DNA of 64,000 nt, taken from positions 217,657 through 281,656 of the forward strand of contig CAWJBD010000002.1 of the NCBI GenBank assembly GCA_963841045.1. The letters run 5' to 3'. The DNA comes from Aalborgiella sp963841045. GTDB lineage: Bacteria; Pseudomonadota; Gammaproteobacteria; Burkholderiales; Burkholderiaceae_C. The position numbers were made by a program, and so were the translations under genes. Positions 26,959 to 36,820 of this stretch are shown here, piece by piece. How positions within the stretch are numbered: position 1 is the first letter of the stretch; each line of letters opens with the position of its first letter. Under the pieces are notes generated by a model. The model was not told the origin of the DNA. It saw only the letters and a list, made by a program, of their open reading frames with translations, and did no database searches.

Positions 26959-28188
26959 ATGGCTAAAGAATATAAAGATATTGTTGTTGGACTGGATATT
27001 GGCACATCCAAAATTATGGTTGTTGTTGCAGAGGTGCTGTCTAACGGCGAATTGAAATTGGCAGGATTTGGGGTGTCGCCTAGCAATGGCTTGAAAAGAG
27101 GTGTCGTGGTAAATATTGAAGCCACAGTACAGAGTATCCAGCAAGCACTTCGCGAAGCTGAACTGATGGCCGATTGCAAGATTGCAGGCATTTATACGGG
27201 AATCACAGGAAGCCATATTCGTGGCATAAGCTCAAGTGGCATGGTTGCAATTAAAGATAAGGAAGTCACTCGCTCAGATGTGAAGCGGGTCATGGATACT
27301 GCGACAGCCATCAATATTTCCAATGATCAAAGGGTTCTATTAATTGAATCACAAGAATTCGTGATTGATGGTCAAGAGGTTAAAGACCCAATAGGGATGA
27401 GTGGAATACGTCTCGAGGCCAAAGTGCACATTGTTACAGGTGCGCAAAGTGCAGCTGAAAATATCATCAAATGTGTTCACAGATGTGGCTTGGAAGTCGT
27501 TCACTTAATGCTCAATCCATTGGCGTCTAGTTTGTCGGTGCTGACGCAGGATGAGCGTGAGTTAGGTGTGGTTCTGGTTGACATCGGTGCAGGAACAACA
27601 GATGTGTCGGTATTTACGGGCGGAGCGATTCGTCATACTGCTGTTATACCAATTGCTGGCGATTTGATTACAAGTGACATTGCAATGGCATTGCGTACGC
27701 CAACCAAAGATGCTGAAGAGATAAAAGTGTCTAGCGGTTGCGCTAAGCAACTTATCACCGACCCAGAGGCGCAAGTTGAAGTACCCGGATTGGGTGATCG
27801 AGGCCCACGTCTCTTGAGTAAACAAGCATTGGCTGGTGTTATCGAGCCCCGTGTTGAAGAAATTTTCTCATTGGTGCATCAAGTTGTACGCGAGACAGGT
27901 TTTGAAGAGGTATTGTCTTCAGGTATTGTTTTAACTGGTGGTGCAAGCGTGATGCCAGGAATGATTGAGTTAGGTGAAGATATTTTCTTGAAGCCAGTTC
28001 GAAGAGGTATTCCACTTTATTCTGGAACCTTATCCGACATGGTTGCCCAAGCACGTGCATCAACTGTGATGGGCTTATTGGAAGAGGCAAGGTTGGCAAG
28101 AGTTCGAGGACTTAAAGTGGCTCATAAGAGTGGCTCCTTTAAGCACACACTCAATCGTGCCAAAGATTGGTTGGTGGGGAGTTTTTAA
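26959..28188 (+). CDS. ftsA: Cell division protein FtsA
   Basis: Actin-like ATPase that tethers FtsZ to the membrane. It has 409 residues. The phosphate loops are VVGLDIGTSKIMVVVAE and VLVDIGAGTTDVSVF, and the adenosine motif is GIVLTGGASVMPGM. The C-terminal amphipathic membrane-targeting helix is present (KDWLVGSF end). Three bases separate it from ftsQ. About 124 bases with no gene follow before ftsZ. Confidence 0.95.
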   Translation: MAKEYKDIVVGLDIGTSKIMVVVAEVLSNGELKLAGFGVSPSNGLKRGVVVNIEATVQSIQQALREAELMADCKIAGIYTGITGSHIRGISSSGMVAIKDKEVTRSDVKRVMDTATAINISNDQRVLLIESQEFVIDGQEVKDPIGMSGIRLEAKVHIVTGAQSAAENIIKCVHRCGLEVVHLMLNPLASSLSVLTQDERELGVVLVDIGAGTTDVSVFTGGAIRHTAVIPIAGDLITSDIAMALRTPTKDAEEIKVSSGCAKQLITDPEAQVEVPGLGDRGPRLLSKQALAGVIEPRVEEIFSLVHQVVRETGFEEVLSSGIVLTGGASVMPGMIELGEDIFLKPVRRGIPLYSGTLSDMVAQARASTVMGLLEEARLARVRGLKVAHKSGSFKHTLNRAKDWLVGSF

Positions 28189-28312
28189 TATGAAAAAAAT
28201 ATGCAAATTGGGCACGAGGTAGTCCTCATAGGCGATGGCGATCTATATTCATCTATAAAAACAAATAGAAATTCAAAAATACTTAGCAACTGCGACAAAA
28301 AAGGGGAATAAC

Positions 28313-29545
28313 ATGACAATTGAAATGATTGAAATTGAAGAATTTAATATGGGCACCAAAATCAAAGTCATTGGTGTTGGTGGTGGCGGTGGCAATGCTG
28401 TCGATCACATGATTGCTCGGCATGTGCAAGGTGTTGAATTCATCAGCGCCAATACAGATGCACAAGCATTGAGTGCCAGTGCTGCTGGTAGAACTATTCA
28501 ATTAGGTGTCAGTGGTTTGGGCGCAGGAAGCAAACCAGAGAAAGGTCGTGAAGCTGCCGAGCTTGCAATAGACGATATTCGTGAAGCCATCGATGGCGCA
28601 CACATGTTGTTCATCACTGCGGGTATGGGTGGAGGCACTGGAACGGGTGCTGCGCCTGTAATTGCTCGAGTTGCAAAAGAAATGGGTATATTGACGGTTG
28701 GTGTTGTAACTAAACCGTTCGATTTTGAAGGTGGGAAACGCATGACAAATGCTGACGCTGGGTTGGCAGAGCTTGAGGCGAATGTAGATTCCCTAATAGT
28801 TGTGTTGAACGAAAAACTATTGGAAGTATTGGGCGATGATGTGACTCAATCGGAAGCATTTGCATATGCAAACGATGTTCTGAAAAATGCTGTTGGTGGG
28901 ATTGCTGAAATTATCAATGTTCGTGGTGACGTCAATCCCGATTTTGAAGATATACGAACAGTTATGGCTGAAAATGGTAAGGCCATGATGGGATCTGCTG
29001 TGGCGAATGGTCCTGATCGTGCTCGAATTGCAGCTGAACAAGCGGTGGCTTGTCCTTTGCTGGAAGGTATTGATCTATCAGGTGCTAAAGGTGTATTGGT
29101 ATTGATTACCGCCGCAAAGAATTCTCTGAAACTCAGTGAATCAAAACTCGCGATGAATACAATTCGAGCTTTTGCATCGGCTGATGCACATGTTATTTAT
29201 GGCACGGCATACGATGATTCTCTAGGTGATGACTTACGCGTAACGGTAGTTGCTACAGGATTAAGTCGCTCAAACAACCGCAGATCAGCGCCAAAAATTG
29301 AAATTGTAAAAGCCACAGGAACTGACGGACTTTCTTATTTTGCGAACAATGCAAATAAGAATAATGGCAATATGGCTGTTAGCGGTGGGAATAACGATTG
29401 GACGAATATCGATACACCGGCTGTGCAACGTGGTTGGGGACAGCATCCAGATCGAACCAGTGCAGCAGCCAAAGTAGATGCATTGTCATCAGGTGGTATG
29501 GGGGATTTCGAAATTCCTGCATTCTTAAGACGCCAAGCGGATTAA
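28313..29545 (+). CDS. ftsZ: Cell division GTPase FtsZ
   Basis: Tubulin homologue that forms the Z ring. It has 410 residues. The nucleotide loop is VGGGGGNAVDHM, and the tubulin signature is GMGGGTGTGAAPV (about residues 107-119). The T7 synergy loop contains NPDFEDIRTVM. A variable linker rich in Asn follows, then the C-terminal binding peptide FEIPAFLRRQAD for FtsA/ZipA. The start is preceded by AAAAAAGGGG. The leader 28189-28312 carries no recognisable gene and may hold a separate promoter. Confidence 0.96.
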   Translation: MTIEMIEIEEFNMGTKIKVIGVGGGGGNAVDHMIARHVQGVEFISANTDAQALSASAAGRTIQLGVSGLGAGSKPEKGREAAELAIDDIREAIDGAHMLFITAGMGGGTGTGAAPVIARVAKEMGILTVGVVTKPFDFEGGKRMTNADAGLAELEANVDSLIVVLNEKLLEVLGDDVTQSEAFAYANDVLKNAVGGIAEIINVRGDVNPDFEDIRTVMAENGKAMMGSAVANGPDRARIAAEQAVACPLLEGIDLSGAKGVLVLITAAKNSLKLSESKLAMNTIRAFASADAHVIYGTAYDDSLGDDLRVTVVATGLSRSNNRRSAPKIEIVKATGTDGLSYFANNANKNNGNMAVSGGNNDWTNIDTPAVQRGWGQHPDRTSAAAKVDALSSGGMGDFEIPAFLRRQAD

Positions 29546-29625
29546 AGGCTATTATTTAATTTCGTCTCTAGTGATTCGATACAATTGAATTACAAATGTC
29601 ATAGAAATAACGACTTGATAATTTA

Positions 29626-30549
29626 ATGCTTCAGCAAAAGACGATTAAGAAAGCAATTCACACTGTGGGAGTAGGGCTGCACAGTGGTCAACGAGTTGAA
29701 ATCACTTTAAAGCCTGGACTACCCAATACGGGCATTATTTTTCGGCGTACTGACATCAAGGATTCAACCGACATTCATGTTTCTGCGCAATCAGTTACTG
29801 ATACGCGGCTCGCTTCCACTATTTCCAATAACGAAGTTAAAGTCCAAACAGTGGAGCACTTGATGTCGGCTTGTGCTGGTTTGGAAATTGACAATTTGTA
29901 TGTTGATATCACTGGTGAAGAAATACCAATTCTTGATGGTTCATCATCAACTTTTGTATTCTTATTGAAACGGGCTGGAATCGAGGTGCAAAAAGCACCA
30001 AGACAATTCATACGTGTGACATCACCAATCATGGTCTCCGAAGGAGAAGGTGAAACTTTGAAGTGGGCTAAATTAGATCCACATCATGGTTTCAAACTAA
30101 ATTTTGAAATCCAATTCGCACACAGTGCGGTTGACGCTACTGGTCAAATTTCAGATTTCGAAATTGGTAGGGATTCGTACGAACGTGATATTGCCAGAGC
30201 GAGGACATTTTGTTTTACAAAAGACGTAGAAATGATGCGAGGGATTGGTCTGGCGCTAGGTGGTGGTTTGGATAATGCAATCGTAATGGACGATTACAAA
30301 GTCTTGAATTCCGATGGATTGAGATACAGTGACGAGTTTGTTAAGCACAAAATGTTAGATGCAATGGGAGATCTCTATTTATTAGGGCGTCCATTGCTAG
30401 CTTGCTACTCTGCATTCCGTTCAGGTCATGCCTTGAATAATAAGTTATTAAGGGCTTTGTTAGAACAAAAAGACGCTTTTGAATATGTCACGATAGATGA
30501 AAAGGGTGATATCCCAAGTGGTTACGGGCAGTTAATGAATGCTTTTTAA
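29626..30549 (+). CDS. lpxC: UDP-3-O-acyl-GlcNAc deacetylase LpxC
   Basis: Zinc enzyme for the first committed step of lipid A synthesis, 307 residues. Zinc and catalytic residues are in VEHLMSACAGLEIDN, HKMLDAMGDLYLLG and SGHALNNKLLRAL. The acyl-binding region carries IPILDGSSSTFVFLL. It follows ftsZ after 80 bases, its normal place at the end of the dcw cluster. A weak TACAAT box at 29580-29585 could be its own promoter. Confidence 0.95.
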   Translation: MLQQKTIKKAIHTVGVGLHSGQRVEITLKPGLPNTGIIFRRTDIKDSTDIHVSAQSVTDTRLASTISNNEVKVQTVEHLMSACAGLEIDNLYVDITGEEIPILDGSSSTFVFLLKRAGIEVQKAPRQFIRVTSPIMVSEGEGETLKWAKLDPHHGFKLNFEIQFAHSAVDATGQISDFEIGRDSYERDIARARTFCFTKDVEMMRGIGLALGGGLDNAIVMDDYKVLNSDGLRYSDEFVKHKMLDAMGDLYLLGRPLLACYSAFRSGHALNNKLLRALLEQKDAFEYVTIDEKGDIPSGYGQLMNAF

Positions 30550-30566
30550 GCATAGAAAGAATACTC

Positions 30567-30740
30567 ATGCTGGTATTTAGATGGATCATGCTCTTGTCTA
30601 TGGTTTCATGTGCAGCTCTGTTTGTTCTATTTGCTTTTACTGGAAATGATCAATACAAAAAGCATGGTCTAAATTTACTGAAATTCACATTGGCAATCCT
30701 ATTCGTGTTTTTTGGTGTTTTGATTTTTCAACGAATCTAG
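30567..30740 (+). CDS. Small two-helix membrane protein downstream of lpxC
   Basis: Frame of 57 residues beginning MLVFRWIMLLSMVSCAALFV and ending VFFGVLIFQRI. Two hydrophobic segments (about residues 5-23 and 38-55) flank a short polar loop containing NDQYKKHG. It starts 17 bases after the lpxC stop and is probably translated from the same message. The family is not named. Small hydrophobic genes at this position are familiar in related Burkholderiales from general knowledge. Function unknown. Confidence 0.6.
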   Translation: MLVFRWIMLLSMVSCAALFVLFAFTGNDQYKKHGLNLLKFTLAILFVFFGVLIFQRI

Positions 30741-30781
30741 AATTGCGGCCAATCTGGATGTTAGTTATATAAGGCAGCTCA

Positions 30782-31330
30782 CTAATAACTTCTGCCTGCT
30801 TTATAAAAGGCAGAACGTTTTCGCTCAGTAGCAGTGGCATTTTTAATTTTGCTTAAAGAGTCATTGGTATGTGCATGTGTAATCGCCAGACCCAAAGCAT
30901 CTGAAGCATCCATGCCAGGCAAACTTGGAAGTGTCAACAATCGTTTTACCATCTCTTGAATTTGTATTTTTTGTGCTCGTCCATAACCAACGACGGCTTG
31001 TTTCATCTGTAAAGCTGTGTATTCGAAAACAGGTAGTTGTTTCGAAACCAGGGCTGCAATGCAAGCTCCTCGTGCTTGTCCCAAAAGTAGAGTAGATTGT
31101 GGGTTGACATTGACAAACACGATTTCAACAGAAGCAATATCGGGCTGATAGCGCGTGACAATTTCTTGTATCCCTTCGAAAATTACTTTAATTCTGCTTG
31201 GCAAATCTCCTGTTTCGATGTGGGTCGTGCTGATTGTGCCACTGGCAACATAGGTAATATTTGAACCATCTTTGTCTATGACGCCAAACCCAGTTGTTCG
31301 TAATCCAGGGTCAATGCCTATGATTCGCAT
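30782..31330 (-). CDS. ruvC: Holliday junction resolvase RuvC
   Basis: Endonuclease that resolves Holliday junctions with RuvAB. It has 182 residues from ATG 31330, giving the standard MRIIGIDPGLRTTGFGV start. ATG 31348 would add six residues and overlap mtgA. Acidic active-site residues are in GIDPG, ASVEIVFVN and MDASDALGLAITHAH. ruvAB are not in this window; the gene is next to mtgA. Confidence 0.93.
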   Translation of the reverse strand: MRIIGIDPGLRTTGFGVIDKDGSNITYVASGTISTTHIETGDLPSRIKVIFEGIQEIVTRYQPDIASVEIVFVNVNPQSTLLLGQARGACIAALVSKQLPVFEYTALQMKQAVVGYGRAQKIQIQEMVKRLLTLPSLPGMDASDALGLAITHAHTNDSLSKIKNATATERKRSAFYKAGRSY

Positions 31331-31331
31331 A

Positions 31332-32099
31332 TTATGGGGTTTCAGCATCGCCTAAGCGTGCAACGATAGTGGATGTACGACTGATAAGATAGGGCGATGA
31401 AGAGTTTTTTTCATAAAATTTTGGCCTTGGTAACATGACAGCTAGACGGGCAGATTCATAAACATTCAATTGCTTGGCAGGTTTTTTGAAATAATGCTGT
31501 GCTGCTGCTTCAGCCCCAAATATCCCTTCCCCCCATTCAACGTTGTTCAAGTAAATTTCCAGAATTTTTTGTTTTGAGAGTATTAACTCGATCAATACAG
31601 TCAATACAAATTCTTGACCTTTACGAAATAAAGTACGCTCTCCAGAGAGGAATAAATTTTTTGCCAATTGTTGACTGATGGTAGAGCCGCCAATTACTTT
31701 TGGCGGCTTAACAGGCCTTTGTTGCGATTTGTTTGTGACGGCTGGATTTCGCTTAGCCCTTTGTTCTGCCAGTTCTTGAGCTTTTGAATTTTTCAACCAA
31801 GCCTGCTCTATGGCATCCCATTCAATGCCATCATGGTATACAAAATCACCATCTTCAGCTGCAATGACGGCTCGCTTTAAATTAGAAGAAATTTCTGAAT
31901 AATTCACCCATGATTGTTGCCACTTAAGCGATTTATATTTTTCGATAATGCGCCAAGTCTCTGATCGCTGAAATGCGCTAGATTGTGGTGTCACAACCGG
32001 CATCCAGCAAATTTTAAATAAGAAAAAAATTTGCAAAGTGAAAACAGCTGCAATGAATAATAAAAATAATTGTCGTGCTGCTTTCATCATGCTTAACAA
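31332..32099 (-). CDS. mtgA: Monofunctional peptidoglycan glycosyltransferase MtgA
   Basis: Single-domain GT51 transglycosylase that polymerises lipid II, 255 residues. N-terminal membrane segment at about 10-30. Catalytic motifs are VIAAEDGDFVYHDG (first Glu), GGSTISQQLAKNLFLSGERT, and EIYLNNVEWGEGIFGAEAAA, followed by YFKKPAKQL and AVMLPRP. No transpeptidase domain follows. A Lys/Arg/Gln-rich insert (about residues 100-125) between the first two motifs is longer than usual. Confidence 0.92.
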   Translation of the reverse strand: MLSMMKAARQLFLLFIAAVFTLQIFFLFKICWMPVVTPQSSAFQRSETWRIIEKYKSLKWQQSWVNYSEISSNLKRAVIAAEDGDFVYHDGIEWDAIEQAWLKNSKAQELAEQRAKRNPAVTNKSQQRPVKPPKVIGGSTISQQLAKNLFLSGERTLFRKGQEFVLTVLIELILSKQKILEIYLNNVEWGEGIFGAEAAAQHYFKKPAKQLNVYESARLAVMLPRPKFYEKNSSSPYLISRTSTIVARLGDAETP

Positions 32100-32100
32100 A

Positions 32101-32979
32101 TTATTGTTGAGTCAATTTGGTTTTAAGGCCATCATCTCTTGTAAATCGAAATTGTGAGACCATCACAATTTCATCCGCGCCACGGCGCATGGCAGGTGAA
32201 AATACTCCAAATGGTCCTGATGCATTCGCAATAGCAAGTGCACGACGGTCCAGTGCCAAATTCCCTGAACTCTGCACAACTTCTGAAGACAGTATTCTGC
32301 CGTCATGGTTAACTGTCAATATGATTGTTAAATCGCCATAGAGTTTTCTACCCGCTATTTCTGGGAAATTGGCTGTACCTTTTGCTTCGATTTTTTGTTT
32401 CAATTGATCATAGTACAGTGCATAAACTTCTTCCCTTGTCGCAGGGCTGATATAGCGCTTCTTTGGTCGTGCATTTTCTTGGGAAATTCGTTGTTCAATT
32501 TCACCGAGTAATTTGCTCAATTTGCGTCGCTTTTCCTCTTGTGCTTGTGCTTCAGGAGAAAGATTCGATTTATTGGGTTCTGGAACTGGCAATAATGCGA
32601 TCTGCGCTTTCAGCTGTGCTAGAAGCAACATTTGCTGTTCTTGTAAGGTATTCATCCTTATAGATGTGTCTACGCTGGCTTCACCCAATGCAGTGAGTTC
32701 TGAGTTGGCTAAAAAAGTCGTGGCTCTACCTGCTTCGGCATCTCCACCACCAGCCAAATTGTGTTGTGCAATGGCTTGAGCTTTACTCGGTTTCTCGTCT
32801 GAATGCGCGTTGACCAAGATAACTTCGAGCGGGGTGTCTTGAAAAACGCGATTGAAACTTTCAGGATCTACAAAACGTATTGTTAACAATACTGTGTGAA
32901 AAATAACAGATACACCGAGTGCAATTTGTAGCGTGCTGAGTGAGCGAAATTTTTCGTTTAAATAATGAATTGATTTCAT
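32101..32979 (-). CDS. TonB-like C-terminal domain protein
   Basis: Energy-transducer-like protein, 292 residues. N-terminal membrane anchor at about 18-36 (IALGVSVIFHTVLLTIRF), a long charged periplasmic linker with Gln/Glu/Lys-rich helix, and a C-terminal TonB fold at about residues 210-285 (YGDLTIILTVNHDGRILSSE ... LDRRALAIANASGPFG). It lacks the proline-rich spacer of classical TonB. The ExbBD partners are not here. It lies between the RNB exoribonuclease and mtgA. Confidence 0.8.
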   Translation of the reverse strand: MKSIHYLNEKFRSLSTLQIALGVSVIFHTVLLTIRFVDPESFNRVFQDTPLEVILVNAHSDEKPSKAQAIAQHNLAGGGDAEAGRATTFLANSELTALGEASVDTSIRMNTLQEQQMLLLAQLKAQIALLPVPEPNKSNLSPEAQAQEEKRRKLSKLLGEIEQRISQENARPKKRYISPATREEVYALYYDQLKQKIEAKGTANFPEIAGRKLYGDLTIILTVNHDGRILSSEVVQSSGNLALDRRALAIANASGPFGVFSPAMRRGADEIVMVSQFRFTRDDGLKTKLTQQ

Positions 32980-32989
32980 TCGACGTTAT

Positions 32990-35047
32990 TCAGCATTGAT
33001 TGCAGTCAAGTTCTTCGGCCGGCTCAATCGTCATAGCGATTGAAACCGTCCCCGATGCTGCCATATCTTCTTCTTGTGCATCTTCATCGTCAGTCAAAGC
33101 AGAATCAAATTGCTCACCATCGGTCAATTTTTCGATCACAGTGGCAGAGACATCTAAAGTAATTTCATCAATCGCACCCAATTTGATTCGTACTTTTGTA
33201 CCTTTGGCCAAATTGTTTGCGCCTGTCACTTGTACAACGAGTGGAATTTCATCGGCACGAACAGTGTTTTCTTTTAAAACAGTCGCTATCAGTTCGCTGA
33301 TTTTTTTCTGCTGAATATACTTCAAAGTCCAATATCTCTCCATGCCATTTTGATACTGACTGTAGTCAGCATAAGTGACTTCAAAATTAGAAATAATCGA
33401 GAATAAATCTGCATCCTTTGGCTTAAACGGTGCAACCAAAGGCGCCGTTTGGCCGTTTTGAATACAGCAAATAATTTGCCATTGATTCACCAAATCGGTG
33501 TAGCGACGCAAGGGAGACGTGCTCCATGCATAACTGGACACACCAATACCTGCGTGGGGCAATGCCTTGGTACCCATGCGAACTTTGATGCCAGGACTCA
33601 GACTGGCTTGACTGCGGTAGATTCCAGGCACTTTATGCTCAGCCAATAAATTACCCCATGTGCTGTTTGCCAAAATCATGGTTTCAGCGACGATTAAATC
33701 AAGTGGTGAACCCCGTAATCTGGGCGTAATTTGTACTGTTTCATCACCAGTTGGCGCTGCGCCTGTTTTATCCAAGAGCTTGAAGTTGTAATCAGGACGG
33801 TTAAATGTTTCAGGTTTACCACGAACAGCTTCACGCTGCGTTTTGAGATGGCAGGCTAATTTGTATAAAAATGCCAGCTCTTGCCGATTGATTTTGGATG
33901 GAATATCGACATTGGGTGACTCGTGCGTCATATCGGTCAGCCACTGCTCAGTCACGACGGTGTCCAAGGTGTCATGACGAAGATTGACAGCAATGGGCAC
34001 TTCTTCAACTTTGCTTTGCACAGACAATATTTCGAATGTCGCCTCATTCAATGTGACATACAAAGAGACAGCTGGGCAATTCTGACCTTCTGCCAAAGTA
34101 AACTTCTGCACAATGTCATCAGGCAGCATGGTGATTTTGTTGCCAGGCATGTAAACCGTGGACAGTCGGTGACGCGCAACAGTATCAATTTCACTTCCAG
34201 GTTTGATCGCTAAGGCGGGCGCGGCAATGTGAATGCCAACAATGACTGTTCCGGAATTGATCCCTTGTACCGACAAGGCATCGTCAATTTCCGTGGTCGC
34301 TGAATCATCAATAGAAAATGCGGCGACTTGGGCAATTGGCAGGTTCTCAATCTCAGCAGGCGCTTGCAAAGCAGGGAAGGCTGTGCCTTTAGGAAAATTG
34401 TCAAATAAAAATCGTTGCCAGTGGAACTGGTATGCCGATGTAATGGCGCCAGACTTTTGTAGCAAAAGCAATGGAGGTGTATTGCTAGCGCGCGCAGCTT
34501 CAACGACTGCTTTGTACTCTGCTGCATTCTTATCAGGTTTGAACAAAATTTTGAACAATTGTTCTTTTATTGGAGCTGGGCATTGACCGCTAGCCAAAGC
34601 TAGCGCCCATTCTGATATTTGCAATTGCACTTGTTTCTTTTTTTCAATTGCAAGTAGCGCTTGTTGCACGATTTCGGGTGCGGCTTTTTTGAAGCGTCCT
34701 TTACCTGCGCGACGAAAATAATGGGGTGACTCGAACAAGCAAAAGAGCGCGGCAGCTTGTTGAGCGGCGCTGGCTTTGTCATCAAAGTAATCGTGTGCCA
34801 AATCGGCAAAACCGAACTCGTCATCTGGTGAACATTCCCATGCCAATGCTGCGTCCATCGTTTTGCAGAGATTTTGTGCTTCAGAGATCAGTTGACCAGG
34901 TGTGGGTTTTTCAAATTGCAACAATACATTTGCTGCTTTGATCTTGACCCTTTTGCCGCTGTCCAACTCAATTTGGAATGAACTGTCAGTTGACGACATC
35001 ACGCGTCCAGCTAAAAATTTACCCGTTTCTTCAAATAATGCGTACAT
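32990..35047 (-). CDS. RNB-domain exoribonuclease (RNase II/VacB family)
   Basis: Predicted 3'-5' exoribonuclease, 685 residues. The RNB catalytic block is FSIDDSATTEIDDALSV with the metal-binding aspartates (about residues 256-272), followed by VGIHIAAPALAI and later SYAWSTSPLRRYTDLVNQWQ. A C-terminal S1-like tail follows. ATG 35047 (MYALFEETGKFLAGRV) is the start typical of this family. ATG 35086 would add 13 residues. It diverges from rodA. Confidence 0.88.
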   Translation of the reverse strand: MYALFEETGKFLAGRVMSSTDSSFQIELDSGKRVKIKAANVLLQFEKPTPGQLISEAQNLCKTMDAALAWECSPDDEFGFADLAHDYFDDKASAAQQAAALFCLFESPHYFRRAGKGRFKKAAPEIVQQALLAIEKKKQVQLQISEWALALASGQCPAPIKEQLFKILFKPDKNAAEYKAVVEAARASNTPPLLLLQKSGAITSAYQFHWQRFLFDNFPKGTAFPALQAPAEIENLPIAQVAAFSIDDSATTEIDDALSVQGINSGTVIVGIHIAAPALAIKPGSEIDTVARHRLSTVYMPGNKITMLPDDIVQKFTLAEGQNCPAVSLYVTLNEATFEILSVQSKVEEVPIAVNLRHDTLDTVVTEQWLTDMTHESPNVDIPSKINRQELAFLYKLACHLKTQREAVRGKPETFNRPDYNFKLLDKTGAAPTGDETVQITPRLRGSPLDLIVAETMILANSTWGNLLAEHKVPGIYRSQASLSPGIKVRMGTKALPHAGIGVSSYAWSTSPLRRYTDLVNQWQIICCIQNGQTAPLVAPFKPKDADLFSIISNFEVTYADYSQYQNGMERYWTLKYIQQKKISELIATVLKENTVRADEIPLVVQVTGANNLAKGTKVRIKLGAIDEITLDVSATVIEKLTDGEQFDSALTDDEDAQEEDMAASGTVSIAMTIEPAEELDCNQC

Positions 35048-35130
35048 GGGCGCAATTGTCCCATGCAAAATGTCGATTTCAGTCAATTTTTACAACAAGA
35101 TGGCCCTCTAGTCGGTTGATAATTCAGCAC

Positions 35131-36285
35131 ATGACCCGCGGATTAAATAATATTTCCCTTTTACAGCGAATTGCCCCTGTTTTTAGAGGCTTTGATGTGC
35201 CACTGATTGTGGCGGTCGCTCTACTGGCGTGCGTGGGACTGGTGGCAATGTACTCATCTGGTTATGACCATGGAACACGCTTTGTTGACCATGCCCGCAA
35301 TATGATGATTGCGGCAACGGTGATGTTTGTGGTGGCCCAAATTCCACCACAGCGTTTAATGGAATTGGCGGTACCACTTTACACCTTTGGTGTGGTTTTG
35401 CTGATTGCTGTTGCTATTTTTGGGATCACCAAAAAAGGCGCGAGGCGTTGGATCAATGTGGGCGTGGTGATACAACCCAGTGAGATTCTGAAAATCGCCA
35501 TGCCATTGATGTTGGCCTGGTGGTTTCAAAAACGTGAAGGGCAATTACGACCATTGGACTTTTTGGTGGCAGGATTGTTACTGGCCGTACCAGTAGGTTT
35601 AATCATGAAGCAACCCGATTTAGGGACTTCGCTCTTGGTGTTGGCGGCGGGAATATCGGTGATCTTTTTTGCCGGTATCAAGTGGAAATGGATACTGCCA
35701 CCCTTGCTGATTGGCGTTATTGGCGTAGCCTTGCTCATCATTTACGAACCACAGTTATGCGCAGATGATGTCAATTGGCGTGTGCTTCATGAATACCAAC
35801 GCCAGCGCGTTTGTACACTGTTGGACCCAGCGCGTGACCCGTTAGGAAAGGGCTTTCACATCATCCAAGGCATGATCGCCATTGGATCGGGTGGCTTGCT
35901 GGGCAAAGGGTTTATGCAAGGCACACAAACCCATTTGGAATTCATACCCGAACGCACAACCGATTTTATTTTTGCTGCATTTTCGGAAGAGTTTGGCTTG
36001 CTTGGGAATATATTGCTAATCGGCTGCTTCATATTTTTAATCTTGCGAGCCATGTTGATCGCGCTAGAGGCGCCTTCTTTATTTACACGGCTTTTGGCAG
36101 CCAGCGTGACCATGATTTTTTTCACCTATGCCTTTGTCAATATGGGTATGGTCAGCGGAATATTGCCAGTTGTTGGCGTGCCCTTGCCATTTGTCAGTTA
36201 TGGCGGAACTGCGATGGTGACATTGGGTATGGCACTTGGGATTTTGATGTCGGTGAGCAAATCCAAACGTCTGATGCAAACCTAA
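35131..36285 (+). CDS. rodA: Rod-shape peptidoglycan polymerase RodA (MrdB)
   Basis: SEDS glycosyltransferase for sidewall elongation. It has 384 residues from ATG 35131; upstream in-frame starts overlap the divergent RNB gene. Ten hydrophobic segments. Blocks KGARRWINVGVVIQPSEILK, MKQPDLGTSLL, PERTTDFIFAAFSEEFG and LPFVSYGGTAMVTLGMALG match RodA. The usual neighbours mrdA/mreBCD are not seen downstream; pgpA follows instead. Confidence 0.92.
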   Translation: MTRGLNNISLLQRIAPVFRGFDVPLIVAVALLACVGLVAMYSSGYDHGTRFVDHARNMMIAATVMFVVAQIPPQRLMELAVPLYTFGVVLLIAVAIFGITKKGARRWINVGVVIQPSEILKIAMPLMLAWWFQKREGQLRPLDFLVAGLLLAVPVGLIMKQPDLGTSLLVLAAGISVIFFAGIKWKWILPPLLIGVIGVALLIIYEPQLCADDVNWRVLHEYQRQRVCTLLDPARDPLGKGFHIIQGMIAIGSGGLLGKGFMQGTQTHLEFIPERTTDFIFAAFSEEFGLLGNILLIGCFIFLILRAMLIALEAPSLFTRLLAASVTMIFFTYAFVNMGMVSGILPVVGVPLPFVSYGGTAMVTLGMALGILMSVSKSKRLMQT

Positions 36286-36317
36286 TTCAAACGTAAAGCA
36301 AACATGAGTTTTGTTGC

Positions 36318-36806
36318 ATGAATACCAAGGAAATGCTGGCACATCCAGCTCACCTATTGGCTTTGGGCTTTGGTTCTGGGCTCAGCCCCATCGCGCCTGG
36401 AACGATTGGGACACTGTCGGCATGGCTGTCGTATGTGTTGTTGTCATCGGTTTTAACGGAAGTTCAGTGGGGGATACTCATTGTTGTTTCGTTTTTTATC
36501 GGTTGGTGGTCATGCATTGTCACTGCCAAGAATATGGGCGTTGCTGATCCTGGCTCTATTGTTTGGGACGAGGTTGTGGCCTTTTGGCTGGTATTGCTGG
36601 TGATAAGCCCAACCGGGTTTTGGGGCCAATGCCTTGGTTTTGCGCTTTTTAGATTTTTTGATGCAGTCAAATTTGGGCCAGTGGCATGGGCTGATCAAAC
36701 ATTCAAGGGCTTTGGTGCGCGTGGTGGTTTTGGCATCATGTTTGACGATTTGGTAGCTGCGTTTTGCACCTTGCTGGTGTTAGCCCTGTGGCGTTCGATT
36801 TTTTAG
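36318..36806 (+). CDS. pgpA: Phosphatidylglycerophosphatase A
   Basis: Membrane phosphatase converting phosphatidylglycerophosphate to phosphatidylglycerol. It has 162 residues and about four hydrophobic segments. Conserved blocks are GFGSGLSPIAPGTIGTL near the N-terminus, SIVWDEVVAFWL (acidic catalytic region) and the C-terminal GGFGIMFDDLVAAF. It is followed closely by the cinA-like gene, the usual pairing in betaproteobacteria. Confidence 0.92.
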   Translation: MNTKEMLAHPAHLLALGFGSGLSPIAPGTIGTLSAWLSYVLLSSVLTEVQWGILIVVSFFIGWWSCIVTAKNMGVADPGSIVWDEVVAFWLVLLVISPTGFWGQCLGFALFRFFDAVKFGPVAWADQTFKGFGARGGFGIMFDDLVAAFCTLLVLALWRSIF

Positions 36807-36820
36807 TTGAGTTATTGAGC

